Shown piece after piece: positions 34,258-42,750 of a stretch of 63,342 nucleotides of DNA. Source of the DNA: Coprosoma sp963660615 (GTDB lineage: Bacteria > Bacillota_I > Bacilli_A > RF39 > UBA660); assembly GCA_963660615.1 (NCBI GenBank), contig CAVKYE010000007.1:1-63342 (forward strand). The letters are read 5' to 3'. Below the pieces are notes generated by a model. That model had not been told where the DNA came from, ran no database searches, and saw nothing but the letters and a program-made list of their open reading frames with translations. Numbering within the stretch: position 1 is the first letter of the stretch; each line of letters starts with the position of its first letter. Made by a program: the position numbers and the translations under genes.

Positions 34258-34402
34258 TATGGGATATATGGTTTTACCACCAATTATATCTCACAGGCAG
34301 ACTACTAGTACTTATCCGAGCTTATTTTAGCTCATAGGGAGTATTAATTGGTAAATTTCCCTATTAACTAGTGAAGGGAGTGGATTTATTTCACTCTTTT
34401 TT
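34258..34402 (+). ncRNA. Unassigned structured small RNA or leader
   Basis: About 145 bases between its own TATAAT and a strong terminator (GAGTG at 34378, CACTC at 34392, T7). Internal pairings: GAGCT (34318) with AGCTC (34329); ATAGGGA (34334) with TCCCTAT (34358); ACCAATTA (34279) with TAATTGGT (34344). It does not match T-box, SRP, RNase P, tmRNA or common riboswitch cores. The next gene has its own promoter after the terminator, so this is probably a stand-alone RNA, though a terminating leader for the lta-type gene is possible. Confidence 0.5.
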
Positions 34403-34463
34403 TGTTTTTTTCTTGAAAAAAGGTGAAATTAAAATTAAATAACTTTTTTTTAGGTTAAAAACG

Positions 34464-34472
34464 TGATATAAT
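34464..34472 (+). promoter_or_regulatory. Promoter of the LtaS-type gene (extended -10)
   Basis: TGaTATAAT at 34464-34472, 24 bases before the start. Confidence 0.55.
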
Positions 34473-34496
34473 TATTAGGATAAATTGAGGTGAATT

Positions 34497-36548
34497 ATGG
34501 AAGAAAAATTAAAAGATGCTTTAGGGCGGGTTAAAATTTTTTTGAAAAATTTTTTTACTAGTAGTAAGTATTATTTTAAGCATAATGTATTATTTATAAC
34601 CTTTGTTTTGGTTTGTTTGATTGAAAGTTCTATGCTTAGGTTTTTTACGGTAAAGAATTTTACGGCTATAAGTCCTATTTTGGCTGATTTTGCTGTTATA
34701 TTATTGGTTGGGGCTTTTGGCTATTTGCTTAAGCGGAAGCATAGATTTAAGTATTATATGTTTTGGTCTATTGTTTTTACTTTAATATGTGTTATTAATT
34801 CAGCATATTATACAAATTATATTTCGTTTACGTCGTTTTCACTTTTGGCAACTTCTCTTCAGATTTTTGGTGTTGGAGATGCTTTAAATACGATTGTTGA
34901 GATAAAGGATTTTAGTTATATTTTAGGACCAGTTATTTTGATTTTGGTTAATAAGAGGTATAGGAATACTAGTTTTTATGATAGTATAAAGACTCCGGCA
35001 ATGGGACGTGCTTTCTTTTTGAAGACTTTGCTTGTTTGTGCGATTTCGGTAGGATTTTTCTTATCTACGGTAACTGGTACTGATATTAGTAGGCTTTATA
35101 AACAGTGGAATAGGGAGTATGTTGTGATGAAGTTTGGTGCTTATGTTTATCAGACTAATGATTTGATTGCGAGTTTGAAACCACAGATTAGTCCTTTGTT
35201 TGGTTATGATAAGGCGGCTAAGGAAACTAGAGAGTATTATAAAGAGTATAAAAATGAGAAGTCTAATAATAGTTATACTGATAAGTATAAGGGCAAGAAT
35301 GTTTTGGTTATTCATGCTGAGAGTATTCAAAATTTCCTTCTTAATACTGAAATAAATGGTGTGAAGATTGCGCCTAATTTAAGTAGGCTTGCGAGTGAGG
35401 GTTTATATTTTTCTAATTTTTATGCACAGGAGAGTGTTGGTACTAGTAGTGATAGTGAGTTTACTTTTTCATCTTCTTTATTACCTGCTAGTAATGGTAC
35501 GGTTTTTGTAAGTTATTGGGATAGGGAGTATACTACTACTCAAAAGTTACTTAAGAATAAAGGATATTATACGTTTAGTATGCATGCGAATAAGGGTAAT
35601 TTCTGGAATAGGGAAGTTATGCATAAGCAGCTTGGATATGATAAGTTTTATAATTATAAGACTGATTATAAGATAAATGATAGTGATATTATTGGTCTTG
35701 GATTAAATGATAAGTCTTTCTTTAAACAGTCTGTTTCTAAGATTAAAAATATAGATAGTGAACATGATAATTGGTATGGCCTTTTGATTATGCTTACTAA
35801 TCATACTCCTTTTACGGGGTTAGAGGATAGTACTGATTTGGATTTAACTTATCATTATACGAAAACTAATGAAGATGGTTCTAAGGAAGAGGTTACTAAT
35901 AATTATTTAAAGGGTACGACGCTTGGTAATTATTTTACAACCGCACATTATGCGGATTCTGCTATTGGTGAGCTTATTAATGAACTTGATTCTAAGGGTC
36001 TTTTGGATGATACGATTGTGGTTATTTATGGTGATCATGATGCGAAGATAAAGAGATCGGAATATGATTATTATTATAATTATAATCCAGAAACTGATTC
36101 TAAGCTTAGTAAGGATGATCCTAATTATAAGGAGTATACTAAGTTTGATTATGAGTTAAATAGAAAGGTTCCATTTATTATTTGGACTAAGGATAATCAA
36201 GAGAAAAAAGAAATTAAAAAGGTTATGGGAATGTATGATGTTCAGCCTACTTTAGGTAATATGCTTGGATTTTATAATAGTTATGCTTTAGGACATGATA
36301 TATTTAGTACTAATAATAATTTTGTGGTTTTCCCTAATGGTAATTGGGTGACTGATAAGATGTATTATGATAGTCAAAGTGGTGAAGGTAAGTTATTAAA
36401 TGAAAATGATTCTATTAGTGCGAATTATATTGAAAAATATACGGCTCGGGCTGAAAAAGAGGTATCAGTTTCAAATGATATTATTGTTCATGATTTGATT
36501 AAAAAGGAAAAAGAGAGTAAGAAAGTAAAGGAGAATAAAAATGGCTAA
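34497..36548 (+). CDS. ltaS: Lipoteichoic acid synthase-type sulfatase
   Basis: 683 residues, glycerolphosphate transferase family. Five N-terminal membrane helices (to about 205) and an extracellular alkaline-phosphatase-like domain. The catalytic Thr lies in VGTSSDSEF, metal ligands in HAESIQNF, GDHDAKI and MLTNHTPF, and the substrate site in WDREY. It polymerises glycerol phosphate from phosphatidylglycerol onto a lipid anchor. Could equally be a primase-type paralogue. RBS AGGTGA. Confidence 0.88.
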   Translation: MEEKLKDALGRVKIFLKNFFTSSKYYFKHNVLFITFVLVCLIESSMLRFFTVKNFTAISPILADFAVILLVGAFGYLLKRKHRFKYYMFWSIVFTLICVINSAYYTNYISFTSFSLLATSLQIFGVGDALNTIVEIKDFSYILGPVILILVNKRYRNTSFYDSIKTPAMGRAFFLKTLLVCAISVGFFLSTVTGTDISRLYKQWNREYVVMKFGAYVYQTNDLIASLKPQISPLFGYDKAAKETREYYKEYKNEKSNNSYTDKYKGKNVLVIHAESIQNFLLNTEINGVKIAPNLSRLASEGLYFSNFYAQESVGTSSDSEFTFSSSLLPASNGTVFVSYWDREYTTTQKLLKNKGYYTFSMHANKGNFWNREVMHKQLGYDKFYNYKTDYKINDSDIIGLGLNDKSFFKQSVSKIKNIDSEHDNWYGLLIMLTNHTPFTGLEDSTDLDLTYHYTKTNEDGSKEEVTNNYLKGTTLGNYFTTAHYADSAIGELINELDSKGLLDDTIVVIYGDHDAKIKRSEYDYYYNYNPETDSKLSKDDPNYKEYTKFDYELNRKVPFIIWTKDNQEKKEIKKVMGMYDVQPTLGNMLGFYNSYALGHDIFSTNNNFVVFPNGNWVTDKMYYDSQSGEGKLLNENDSISANYIEKYTARAEKEVSVSNDIIVHDLIKKEKESKKVKENKNG

Positions 36549-37179
36549 AAGAAAAGTTAGTAAAAAGAAAGTATCTATATTAGTGATTATATTATTTGTA
36601 ATTGTTATTGGTGTATTAGCTTTCTTTTTCTTAAATAAAAATGATAGTACGGTGGTTAAGAAGAAGACTTTAAGTACTATTAAGATTAAAGGATATGATT
36701 ATACTTTAAGAGAGGATGCAACTGGGTATCAAAAGAAATTGTTTAAGGAGTTAAAAAGTGTTTTAGAGTCTTCTGATGTTTCTGAAGATAAGTATGCTTC
36801 TTTGGTTACTAAGTTATTTGTTACTGATTTCTTTAATTTGGATAATAAGATCAGTAAGAGTGATGTTGGCGGTGTCCAGTTTGTTTATAAGGATTATAGG
36901 GATGATTTTAAAAAGTTAGCGATGTCTTCTATTTACAAGAGTGTTTTAAGTGATGTTTATGGTGATAGAAAACAAGATTTGCCTGTAGTATCTAGTGTTA
37001 GTACGGAAAAAGAGGATAGTGAAAGTTTTAAGTATGGTGATAATACTGATGATAAGGCTTTGAAACTTAAGTTTGATATTACGTATAAAGAGGATTTAGG
37101 TTATCAGGATTCTGGAGTAATTTATTTAATTCACAATGGTAAGAAGTTAGAAGTTGCGAAGATGGAAGAATCTGATTAG
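36541..37179 (+). CDS. Membrane-anchored protein of unknown function
   Basis: 212 residues with a basic cytosolic start and a single helix (about 12-32), then an extracytoplasmic domain. It overlaps the ltaS-type gene by 8 bases and has its own AAAGGAG site, so the two are co-expressed and it may act with the polymer synthase. No family recognised. Confidence 0.72.
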   Translation: MAKRKVSKKKVSILVIILFVIVIGVLAFFFLNKNDSTVVKKKTLSTIKIKGYDYTLREDATGYQKKLFKELKSVLESSDVSEDKYASLVTKLFVTDFFNLDNKISKSDVGGVQFVYKDYRDDFKKLAMSSIYKSVLSDVYGDRKQDLPVVSSVSTEKEDSESFKYGDNTDDKALKLKFDITYKEDLGYQDSGVIYLIHNGKKLEVAKMEESD

Positions 37180-37188
37180 TTCTTGGTC

Positions 37189-37217
37189 TTGATTATTTTG
37201 TTTAAATTAGATATAAT
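37189..37217 (+). promoter_or_regulatory. Promoter
   Basis: TTGATT (37189-37194), 17-bp spacer, TATAAT (37212-37217). Confidence 0.7.
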
Positions 37218-37242
37218 AGTTTTGTAGGATAGGGGTGATGAT

Positions 37243-37713
37243 ATGAATAAAGTTAAGAGTGTATTTTTGAATTTGAAAAATAAATTAATTGGTTTACCTT
37301 TTAAGAAAAAAATTGGTTTGGCTATTTTACTTGTTGTTATATTTTTGGTTGTTTTGATTAGTGTTTTTATGAATTTTTCTTCTGATTTTTCTAAGAATAA
37401 AAAGAATAGTCTTAAGGCTATTACTGCTCCTTTGGTTGTAAAGGAGGAGGAATATAATGGTTTAAAGTTTGATAATGTTGTTTTTATTAAGGAAAAAGGT
37501 ATTTATACTATGACTTTAAATGTTACTAATACTACTTCTTCTGATATTGATTTGGAGAAGGTTACTATTGATATTAAGGATAAGGATGAAAATGTTATTG
37601 GTTCTTTACTTGGATATATTGGTGATAGTATTAAACCTAATGAAACTAGAGTAATTACGGCTTCTTCATCTACTGATTTTTCGAAGGCTTATAGTAAAGT
37701 TATAAGATCTTAA
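37243..37713 (+). CDS. Membrane-anchored protein with FxLYD-like domain
   Basis: 156 residues. One membrane helix (about 23-45), then a beta-sandwich of the FxLYD type (VTNTTSSDIDLEKVTIDIKDKDENVIGS, SIKPNETRVI). Such domains bind at the envelope in Firmicutes, with unknown ligands. Independent promoter. Confidence 0.68.
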   Translation: MNKVKSVFLNLKNKLIGLPFKKKIGLAILLVVIFLVVLISVFMNFSSDFSKNKKNSLKAITAPLVVKEEEYNGLKFDNVVFIKEKGIYTMTLNVTNTTSSDIDLEKVTIDIKDKDENVIGSLLGYIGDSIKPNETRVITASSSTDFSKAYSKVIRS

Positions 37714-37743
37714 TGTTCGACAATTTTTGTTTTGTTTACTGTT

Positions 37744-37820
37744 TATAATTAAAATGGTGATAGAATGAAAGTATGTATGTATCATATTTATGATAGGAAC
37801 ACCCAAATGGGTGTTTTTTT
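37744..37820 (+). promoter_or_regulatory. Short leader transcript ending in a terminator
   Basis: TATAAT (37744-37749), a possible 23-codon frame (ATG 37765, MKVCMYHIYDRNTQMGVFFYIKC) and a terminator inside it: AACACCC (37798-37804), loop AAAT, GGGTGTT (37809-37815), T7. The arrangement looks like an attenuator or a small RNA upstream of yqfC, or simply an intergenic terminator. Confidence 0.5.
37798..37820 (+). terminator. Terminator upstream of yqfC
   Basis: Perfect 7-bp GC-containing stem with tetraloop AAAT, followed by T7. Confidence 0.88.
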
Positions 37821-37822
37821 CT

Positions 37823-37851
37823 ACATAAAATGTTAGTTTTTACCATAAAAT
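37823..37851 (+). promoter_or_regulatory. Sigma-E-like (mother-cell) promoter of yqfC-yqfD
   Basis: -10 CATAAAAT (37844-37851) matches the B. subtilis sigma-E box CATACAAT in 7 of 8 positions. ACATAAA (37823-37829) lies 14 bp upstream, where the -35 (KMATATT) is expected, but matches it only partly. The predicted start of the RNA, about 37858, is consistent with translation from ATG 37867. Confidence 0.55.
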
Positions 37852-37866
37852 TATATGGGTGATAAG

Positions 37867-38100
37867 ATGCTTAGGGATATTAGAAATTATATACTAGAAA
37901 ATGATTTTAAGATGATTTATTTGACTGATAAGCTTAATATTGTTAATTATGAAGATATTCTACATTTTGATACTGATAAGATAATTATTAGGTATAATAA
38001 TGGTTCTGTTGTTATTAGGGGTGATGATATGATTATATCTAAGTTACTTGACTCTGAGATTCTTATAAGTGGTGTGATTAAGTGTGTTGAGTTTAAGTGA
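37867..38100 (+). CDS. yqfC: Sporulation protein YqfC
   Basis: 77 residues from ATG 37867 (site GGGTGAT); the open frame has an earlier ATG at 37855, which would lie upstream of the predicted RNA start. YabP/YqfC family: LxIxNYEDILHFDTDKIIIRYNNGSVVIRGDDMIISKLLDSEILISGVI. In B. subtilis it is made in the mother cell under sigma E with YqfD. Length is close to the roughly 90 of that protein. Confidence 0.85.
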   Translation: MLRDIRNYILENDFKMIYLTDKLNIVNYEDILHFDTDKIIIRYNNGSVVIRGDDMIISKLLDSEILISGVIKCVEFK

Positions 38101-39251
38101 TGGATATAAGAAGTAAGATTGAGCTTAGGGTTAAGGGTAAGAATGTAAATCGCTTTGTAAAGAGGCTTGCTACTCGGAAAATAAATATTTTATCACTTAA
38201 ATATGTTAGTAAGAATGAAGTTAAGTTAATTATATATAAAGATGATTATGAAAGGGTTCTTAAGTTAAAGTCTATTTATGAAATAAGTGAAGAGGATGTT
38301 TATGGTGTAATTAGGATTAAAAGAAGTTTGATTAGGAGTAAACATTTTATAATTATTCTTTTTGTTTGTTATATGTTTTTTATTATGCTTACTCATGTTA
38401 TTTTTGAAGTTAAGGTTGTTCATTCAAATAAGGATATAAGGGCTTTGCTTAAGGATGAACTTTGGAGTTATGGAATTAGGAAGTATGCTTTTAAAAAGTC
38501 TTATGATGATATTCAAAAGATTAAAGAGAAGATTCTTAATAAGTATCCTGATAGGATTGAGTGGCTTGAGATTAAGGAAGAGGGAACTCGTTATTTGGTT
38601 TTGACGTCTGAAAGGAAGATTACGAAGATTAAAAGTGAAAGTACACCTAGAAATTTGGTGGCTAAGAAGGATGCGGTTATTAAGAAGGTTACGGCAAGTA
38701 AGGGGGATATTGTTCGTTTTCAAAATGATTATGTTAAAAAGGGTGATGTTATTGTAAATGGGGATGTTATGCTTAATGAGAAGTCTATGGGTAAGGTTAG
38801 GGCTAGTGGTAAGGCTTATGGTGAGGTATGGTATGTTATTAAAACTAAGTATCCGTTTGCTTATTTTGAAAAGAAGCAGACGTCAAATAAGAAGGAAAAT
38901 TATGTTATTAAGTTTTTAAATAAGGATATTGAATTTTGTTTTAAAAAGTATAAGAATAAGAAGGTTACGGAAAAGACGGTTATTTCTCATTCTTTGCTCC
39001 CTTTGAGGCTTGTTTATAGTAAACAAAGGGAAGTGGTTATTAAAAATGAGATTCTTACGTTTGATGAGGCACTTTCGAAGGCTAAGATGATTTCTTTGGA
39101 GAAAATGAAAAAAAGGTTAAAAGATGGGGAATATATAATTAGGAGTAAATATTTAAGAAGTTCTTCTTCGGAGAATTTTGTTTCGGTTTGGATGTTTTAT
39201 AGTGTTTATGAGGATATAACTGATTATAGTGAAATAGGTGAAGAGTCTTGA
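38100..39251 (+). CDS. yqfD: Sporulation protein YqfD
   Basis: 383 residues. ATG shares its A with the yqfC stop (TGATG). YqfD family: a small N-terminal domain, one membrane helix (about 79-100, FIIILFVCYMFFIMLTHVI), and a large extracytoplasmic domain with LKDELWSYGIRK and IEWLEIKEEGTRYLVLTSERK. Acts in mother-cell envelope changes during sporulation. Family and operon partner agree. Confidence 0.9.
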   Translation: MDIRSKIELRVKGKNVNRFVKRLATRKINILSLKYVSKNEVKLIIYKDDYERVLKLKSIYEISEEDVYGVIRIKRSLIRSKHFIIILFVCYMFFIMLTHVIFEVKVVHSNKDIRALLKDELWSYGIRKYAFKKSYDDIQKIKEKILNKYPDRIEWLEIKEEGTRYLVLTSERKITKIKSESTPRNLVAKKDAVIKKVTASKGDIVRFQNDYVKKGDVIVNGDVMLNEKSMGKVRASGKAYGEVWYVIKTKYPFAYFEKKQTSNKKENYVIKFLNKDIEFCFKKYKNKKVTEKTVISHSLLPLRLVYSKQREVVIKNEILTFDEALSKAKMISLEKMKKRLKDGEYIIRSKYLRSSSSENFVSVWMFYSVYEDITDYSEIGEES

Positions 39252-39859
39252 TTAGGAATGTGTTTTTGGAGATTTTTGGGAAAACTTGGCCAACCATACT
39301 TATTAGTATGGTTATTTTTGTTAGTATGAGGGTTTTATTTATTGTTAAAAATAAGGAAAAGGTTATTTTGTATAGGGAGTTAATTACTTTATTTTTTATT
39401 GTTTATGTTTTATGTTTGTTTTATGTGGTTACTTTTCAGGATGTGAATTTTAACACATCTAATTTTAATTTGTTTCATGAGATGTTTAGGTATGAGATTG
39501 GTAGTAGGTTATTTATTAAAAATACTTTGGGTAATTTACTTTTGTTTATGCCTTATGGTTTTTTTGTGGCTTATTATTTGAAGACTAAAAAGCCTTATGT
39601 TATTTTTTTTCTTTCTTTTGTTGTTTCTATTACGATTGAGGTTACGCAGTCTTTGATTGGTAGGGTTTTTGATATTGATGATATTGTTTTAAATGTGATT
39701 GGTGGAATGATGGGTTATTATTTGTATCTTTTTTTGAATAAAATAAATGATAACTTGCCGGTTCTATTGAAAAAACCTTTAATATATAATATAATAATTA
39801 TATGTTTATTGGGCTTGTTTATTGTTTATCTGATGGGCTTTAATGGGATTGGAGAGTAG
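39248..39859 (+). CDS. VanZ family membrane protein
   Basis: 203 residues with about five membrane helices and VanZ motifs (NTLGNLLLFMPYGFFVAYYL, TIEVTQSLIGRVFDIDDIVLNVIGGMMGYYL). VanZ-like proteins are linked to low-level teicoplanin resistance and envelope traits. TTG start with AGGTGAAG, overlapping the yqfD stop by 4 bases. Confidence 0.9.
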   Translation: MIRNVFLEIFGKTWPTILISMVIFVSMRVLFIVKNKEKVILYRELITLFFIVYVLCLFYVVTFQDVNFNTSNFNLFHEMFRYEIGSRLFIKNTLGNLLLFMPYGFFVAYYLKTKKPYVIFFLSFVVSITIEVTQSLIGRVFDIDDIVLNVIGGMMGYYLYLFLNKINDNLPVLLKKPLIYNIIIICLLGLFIVYLMGFNGIGE

Positions 39860-39860
39860 T

Positions 39861-40304
39861 ATGAATAATTTTGAAATATTTAATGAGACTGATGAAGATA
39901 TTGATTTGGATGAGGTTAAAAGTTTTTTGAATTATGCTTTGGAGTATAAGAAGCTTAATGATGTGATTTTTAATGTTATTTTTGTTTCTAGTGAAGAAAT
40001 TCATAAGATTAATAGAGAATATAGAGGTATTGATAGGGAAACTGATGTTATTAGTTTTGCTTTGGAGGATAATGAGGAGATAAGTCTTCCTTGTGGCAGG
40101 GTGCTTGGTGATATTTATATATCGGTTAGTAAGATTAAAAGTCAGGCTTTGGAGTATGGCCATAGTGAGAGACGTGAGATGTTGTTTTTGATTATTCATG
40201 GTTTACTTCATTTGCTTGGTTATGATCATATGAATGAGGATGATGAGAAGGTAATGTTTAAGGAGCAGGAGGATATATTAAATGGGTATGGTGTCACGCG
40301 ATAA
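39861..40304 (+). CDS. ybeY: Endoribonuclease YbeY (16S rRNA maturation)
   Basis: 147 residues from ATG 39861 (site GGAGAG, one base after the vanZ stop). Zinc motif HGLLHLLGYDH and GDIYIS are intact; ETDVISF is also characteristic. YbeY processes rRNA and takes part in 70S quality control. Conserved neighbourhood ybeY-dgkA-era. Confidence 0.95.
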   Translation: MNNFEIFNETDEDIDLDEVKSFLNYALEYKKLNDVIFNVIFVSSEEIHKINREYRGIDRETDVISFALEDNEEISLPCGRVLGDIYISVSKIKSQALEYGHSERREMLFLIIHGLLHLLGYDHMNEDDEKVMFKEQEDILNGYGVTR

Positions 40305-40680
40305 GTTAAAGGAAAAAGGTGTAAAAAGGTTATTTAAGAGTTTTAAGTATGCGGCTTCGGGTCTTAGGTATGCTTTTAAGTATGAACAGAATTTGCTTGT
40401 GCATATTATAGCTACTGTTTTGGTTATAATTTTTGGATTTTTGTTTAAAATATCTTTAGGTGAATGGCTTGTTTTGGTTTTGATAATTGGTCTTGTTATT
40501 GCGACTGAACTTATAAATACAAGTATTGAGGCAACTATTGATTTATGTACGAGTGAGATTCATCCGTTAGCTAAGGTGGCTAAGGATACGGCGGCTAGTG
40601 CGGTTTTGGTTTTAGCGTTTACGGCGGTTATTATTGGTCTTATAATTTTTGGGCCTAAAATTATTGGGGTGTTTGTTTGA
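40282..40680 (+). CDS. dgkA: Diacylglycerol/undecaprenol kinase
   Basis: 132 residues, three membrane helices. Motifs ELINTSIEATIDL and HPLAKVAKDTAASAVLV give the Glu/Asn active site. In Gram-positives the product is an undecaprenol kinase that feeds lipid carrier recycling. ATG with AGCAGGAGG; overlaps the end of ybeY by 23 bases. Confidence 0.93.
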   Translation: MGMVSRDKLKEKGVKRLFKSFKYAASGLRYAFKYEQNLLVHIIATVLVIIFGFLFKISLGEWLVLVLIIGLVIATELINTSIEATIDLCTSEIHPLAKVAKDTAASAVLVLAFTAVIIGLIIFGPKIIGVFV

Positions 40681-40701
40681 AAGTTTTAATGGAGGATTAA
40701 T

Positions 40702-41589
40702 ATGAGAAGCGGATTTGTTAGTTTAATTGGTAGACCTAATGTTGGTAAAAGTACGTTATTAAATTCTATACTTAATAGGAAAGTGGCGATTACGTCTAAT
40801 AAACCTCAGACTACGAGAAATATTATTCAAGGGGTATATAATGAAGATGATGTTCAGATTGTTTTTACGGATACTCCTGGTATTCATAAGCCTAATCATA
40901 AGCTTGGTAAGATTTTGAATAAGGGTGCTTATTATACTATTGATGATGTTGATGCTATATGTATGCTTGTTGATGCTAAAAAAGGGCTTGGTAAGGGTGA
41001 TATGTATATTATTGATAGGTTGAAAGAAGTTAAGAAACCAGTTATTTTGGTTATTAATAAGGTTGACGGGCTTTCTAATGTACAAGTTTTTGAGAAAATT
41101 GGTGAGTATAAGGATTTATATGATTTTGCTGATATTGTTCCAGTATCGGCTTTAAAGGGTAAAAATACGAGTGAACTTATAAGTGTACTTAAGAAATATC
41201 TTCCTGATAGTTTTAAATATTTTGAGGATGGTATGATTACTAATAAATCTACTTCTTTTATGATTTCTGAACTTGTGCGTGAGAAGGTTATGAATTTAAC
41301 TCAGGAAGAGGTTCCTCATTCTATTACTTGTATTACGGAGAAGATTGTTAAGGATAAGGATAAGTATATTATAAATGTGGCTATTATTGTTGATCGTGAT
41401 TCACTTAAAAAAATTATTATTGGTAAAAATGGTGAGATGGTTAAAAAGATTGGTATGATGGCTAGAGGTGATATTGAGGAGTATTTGGGTGCTCGTGTGT
41501 ATTTGGAAATTTATGTAAAGACTATTAAGAAGTGGCGTGATAGGGAAAAATATATTTCTGAATTTGGTTTTAATGATTTTTTAGAGTAA
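40702..41589 (+). CDS. era: GTPase Era
   Basis: 295 residues. G1 GRPNVGKST, G3 DTPGIH, G4 NKVDG, and a C-terminal KH domain (VDRDSLKKIIIGKNGEMVKKIG) that binds the 3' end of 16S rRNA. Full length. Ribosome site ATGGAGGA. Confidence 0.97.
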   Translation: MRSGFVSLIGRPNVGKSTLLNSILNRKVAITSNKPQTTRNIIQGVYNEDDVQIVFTDTPGIHKPNHKLGKILNKGAYYTIDDVDAICMLVDAKKGLGKGDMYIIDRLKEVKKPVILVINKVDGLSNVQVFEKIGEYKDLYDFADIVPVSALKGKNTSELISVLKKYLPDSFKYFEDGMITNKSTSFMISELVREKVMNLTQEEVPHSITCITEKIVKDKDKYIINVAIIVDRDSLKKIIIGKNGEMVKKIGMMARGDIEEYLGARVYLEIYVKTIKKWRDREKYISEFGFNDFLE

Positions 41590-41602
41590 GGAGGGAGTTT
41601 TT

Positions 41603-41800
41603 GTGAGGACTATTTATGATTTGTCGGAAGATGAGATTAGGGAAATGTTTATTAATGATATGTTTTTAAAGGAAATTGATGGATATATTGATAGTGCTGA
41701 CGTGGATAAGCTTAAGGCTGTTTCATCTATTTTATCAAGTGCGAAAATGATGGTTAGTGAAACTTGTGAAAATGTTTCTTTAAATGTGCATAAAAGATAG
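41603..41800 (+). CDS. Small protein of unknown function
   Basis: 65 residues with an excellent AAGGAGGG site and GTG start, 13 bases after era. All helical and acidic (SEDEIREMFINDMFLKEID). Not recognised. Its place between era and yqzL suggests co-expression with ribosome or DNA repair genes. Confidence 0.7.
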   Translation: MRTIYDLSEDEIREMFINDMFLKEIDGYIDSADVDKLKAVSSILSSAKMMVSETCENVSLNVHKR

Positions 41801-41836
41801 CATATGCGCTCATTATATAAATAGGAGCGTGATATT

Positions 41837-41923
41837 ATGAATTTATTATGGAATTTATTTCGTAAGACTGGAAAAGTAGAGTATTATTTGAAATATAAGG
41901 AAGAGAAAAATAAAAGAGGTTAG
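41837..41923 (+). CDS. yqzL: YqzL-like small protein
   Basis: 28 residues, MNLLWNLFRKTGKVEYYLKY then a charged tail, fitting the YqzL pattern (W..F..TG....YL.YKE) seen between era and recO in bacilli. AGGAG site; CGCTC (41807-41811) can pair with GAGCG (41825-41829) over that site. Function unknown. Confidence 0.75.
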   Translation: MNLLWNLFRKTGKVEYYLKYKEEKNKRG

Positions 41924-41926
41924 GAT

Positions 41927-42658
41927 ATGGAGAAGGTAGTAGGTATTGTTGTAAGTGAAACGAATTATAGTGAATCATCTAAGATTTTAAATATACTTAC
42001 TAAGGAAAAAGGTATTATTGGTGTTATGGCGAAAGGGTGCAGGAATTTGAAGAGTCCTTTTCGTAGTACGGCTTCTTGTTTTACTTATGGGGAGTTTGTT
42101 ATTTATTATAAAAAAGATAAATTATCAACTTTGTCTGAGGTTAGTGTAATTAATTCTTTTAGTAATTTAAAAAGAGATATTACTAAAATAAGTTATTCTT
42201 CTTATCTTTTGGAACTTACTTTGCAGGTTTATAAACAATGTTTATCTAGTAAAATATTTGATTTGATTATTGAGGCTTTGGTTAAGATTGATGAGGGATT
42301 TGATCCTTTGGTGATTATGAATATTATTGAACTTAAATATTTGGATTTTTTAGGTGTTATGCCGGTGATTGATTCATGTGCGGTTTGTGGGAATGACAAA
42401 AATATTGTAACACTTTCTAGTTATAAGGGTGGATATATTTGTAAGGATTGTTATTCTAATGAAAAAATGGTTAGTGATAAAACTATTAAGCTTATTAGAA
42501 TGTTTTATTATGTTGATATTTCTAAGATTTCTAAACTTTGCTTGGGTGATAGATCAAAAAATGAGATAAATATGTTTTTGAATGATTATTATGATAGGTA
42601 TACGGGGTTGTATTTGAAGAGTAAAAAATTCATAAGTGATTTGCAAAAAATAGGATAG
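41927..42658 (+). CDS. recO: DNA repair protein RecO
   Basis: 243 residues. N-terminal OB fold (GIVVSETNYSESSKILNILTKEKGIIGVMAKG) and a zinc-finger-like C-terminal part (CAVCGNDKNI ... YICKDCY). Helps RecA load on SSB-coated DNA in the RecFOR pathway. Slightly shorter than the 255 of B. subtilis. AGGTTAGG site. Confidence 0.93.
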   Translation: MEKVVGIVVSETNYSESSKILNILTKEKGIIGVMAKGCRNLKSPFRSTASCFTYGEFVIYYKKDKLSTLSEVSVINSFSNLKRDITKISYSSYLLELTLQVYKQCLSSKIFDLIIEALVKIDEGFDPLVIMNIIELKYLDFLGVMPVIDSCAVCGNDKNIVTLSSYKGGYICKDCYSNEKMVSDKTIKLIRMFYYVDISKISKLCLGDRSKNEINMFLNDYYDRYTGLYLKSKKFISDLQKIG

Positions 42659-42668
42659 TCTATTTTTT
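42645..42668 (+). terminator. recO terminator
   Basis: AAAAAATAG (42645-42653), loop GATAGT, CTATTTTTT (42660-42668). The stem includes the stop codon. Confidence 0.8.
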
Positions 42669-42687
42669 GATTTTTGGAAAAAATTAC

Positions 42688-42718
42688 TTGTTTTTTTTTT
42701 TTTTTTTTTTGATAGAAT
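42688..42718 (+). promoter_or_regulatory. Promoter with T20 spacer (possible phase-variable switch)
   Basis: TTGTTT (42688-42693) and TAGAAT (42713-42718) are separated by 19 bp, most of it the T run. Loss of two T would give the optimal 17. Position is 33 bases before the ATG. Confidence 0.5.
42691..42710 (+). repeat. Homopolymer of 20 T
   Basis: Uninterrupted T20, by far the longest homopolymer seen in the window. Confidence 0.95.
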
Positions 42719-42750
42719 TGATTTAGAGTAGGGAGGGAGAAATATTTATT

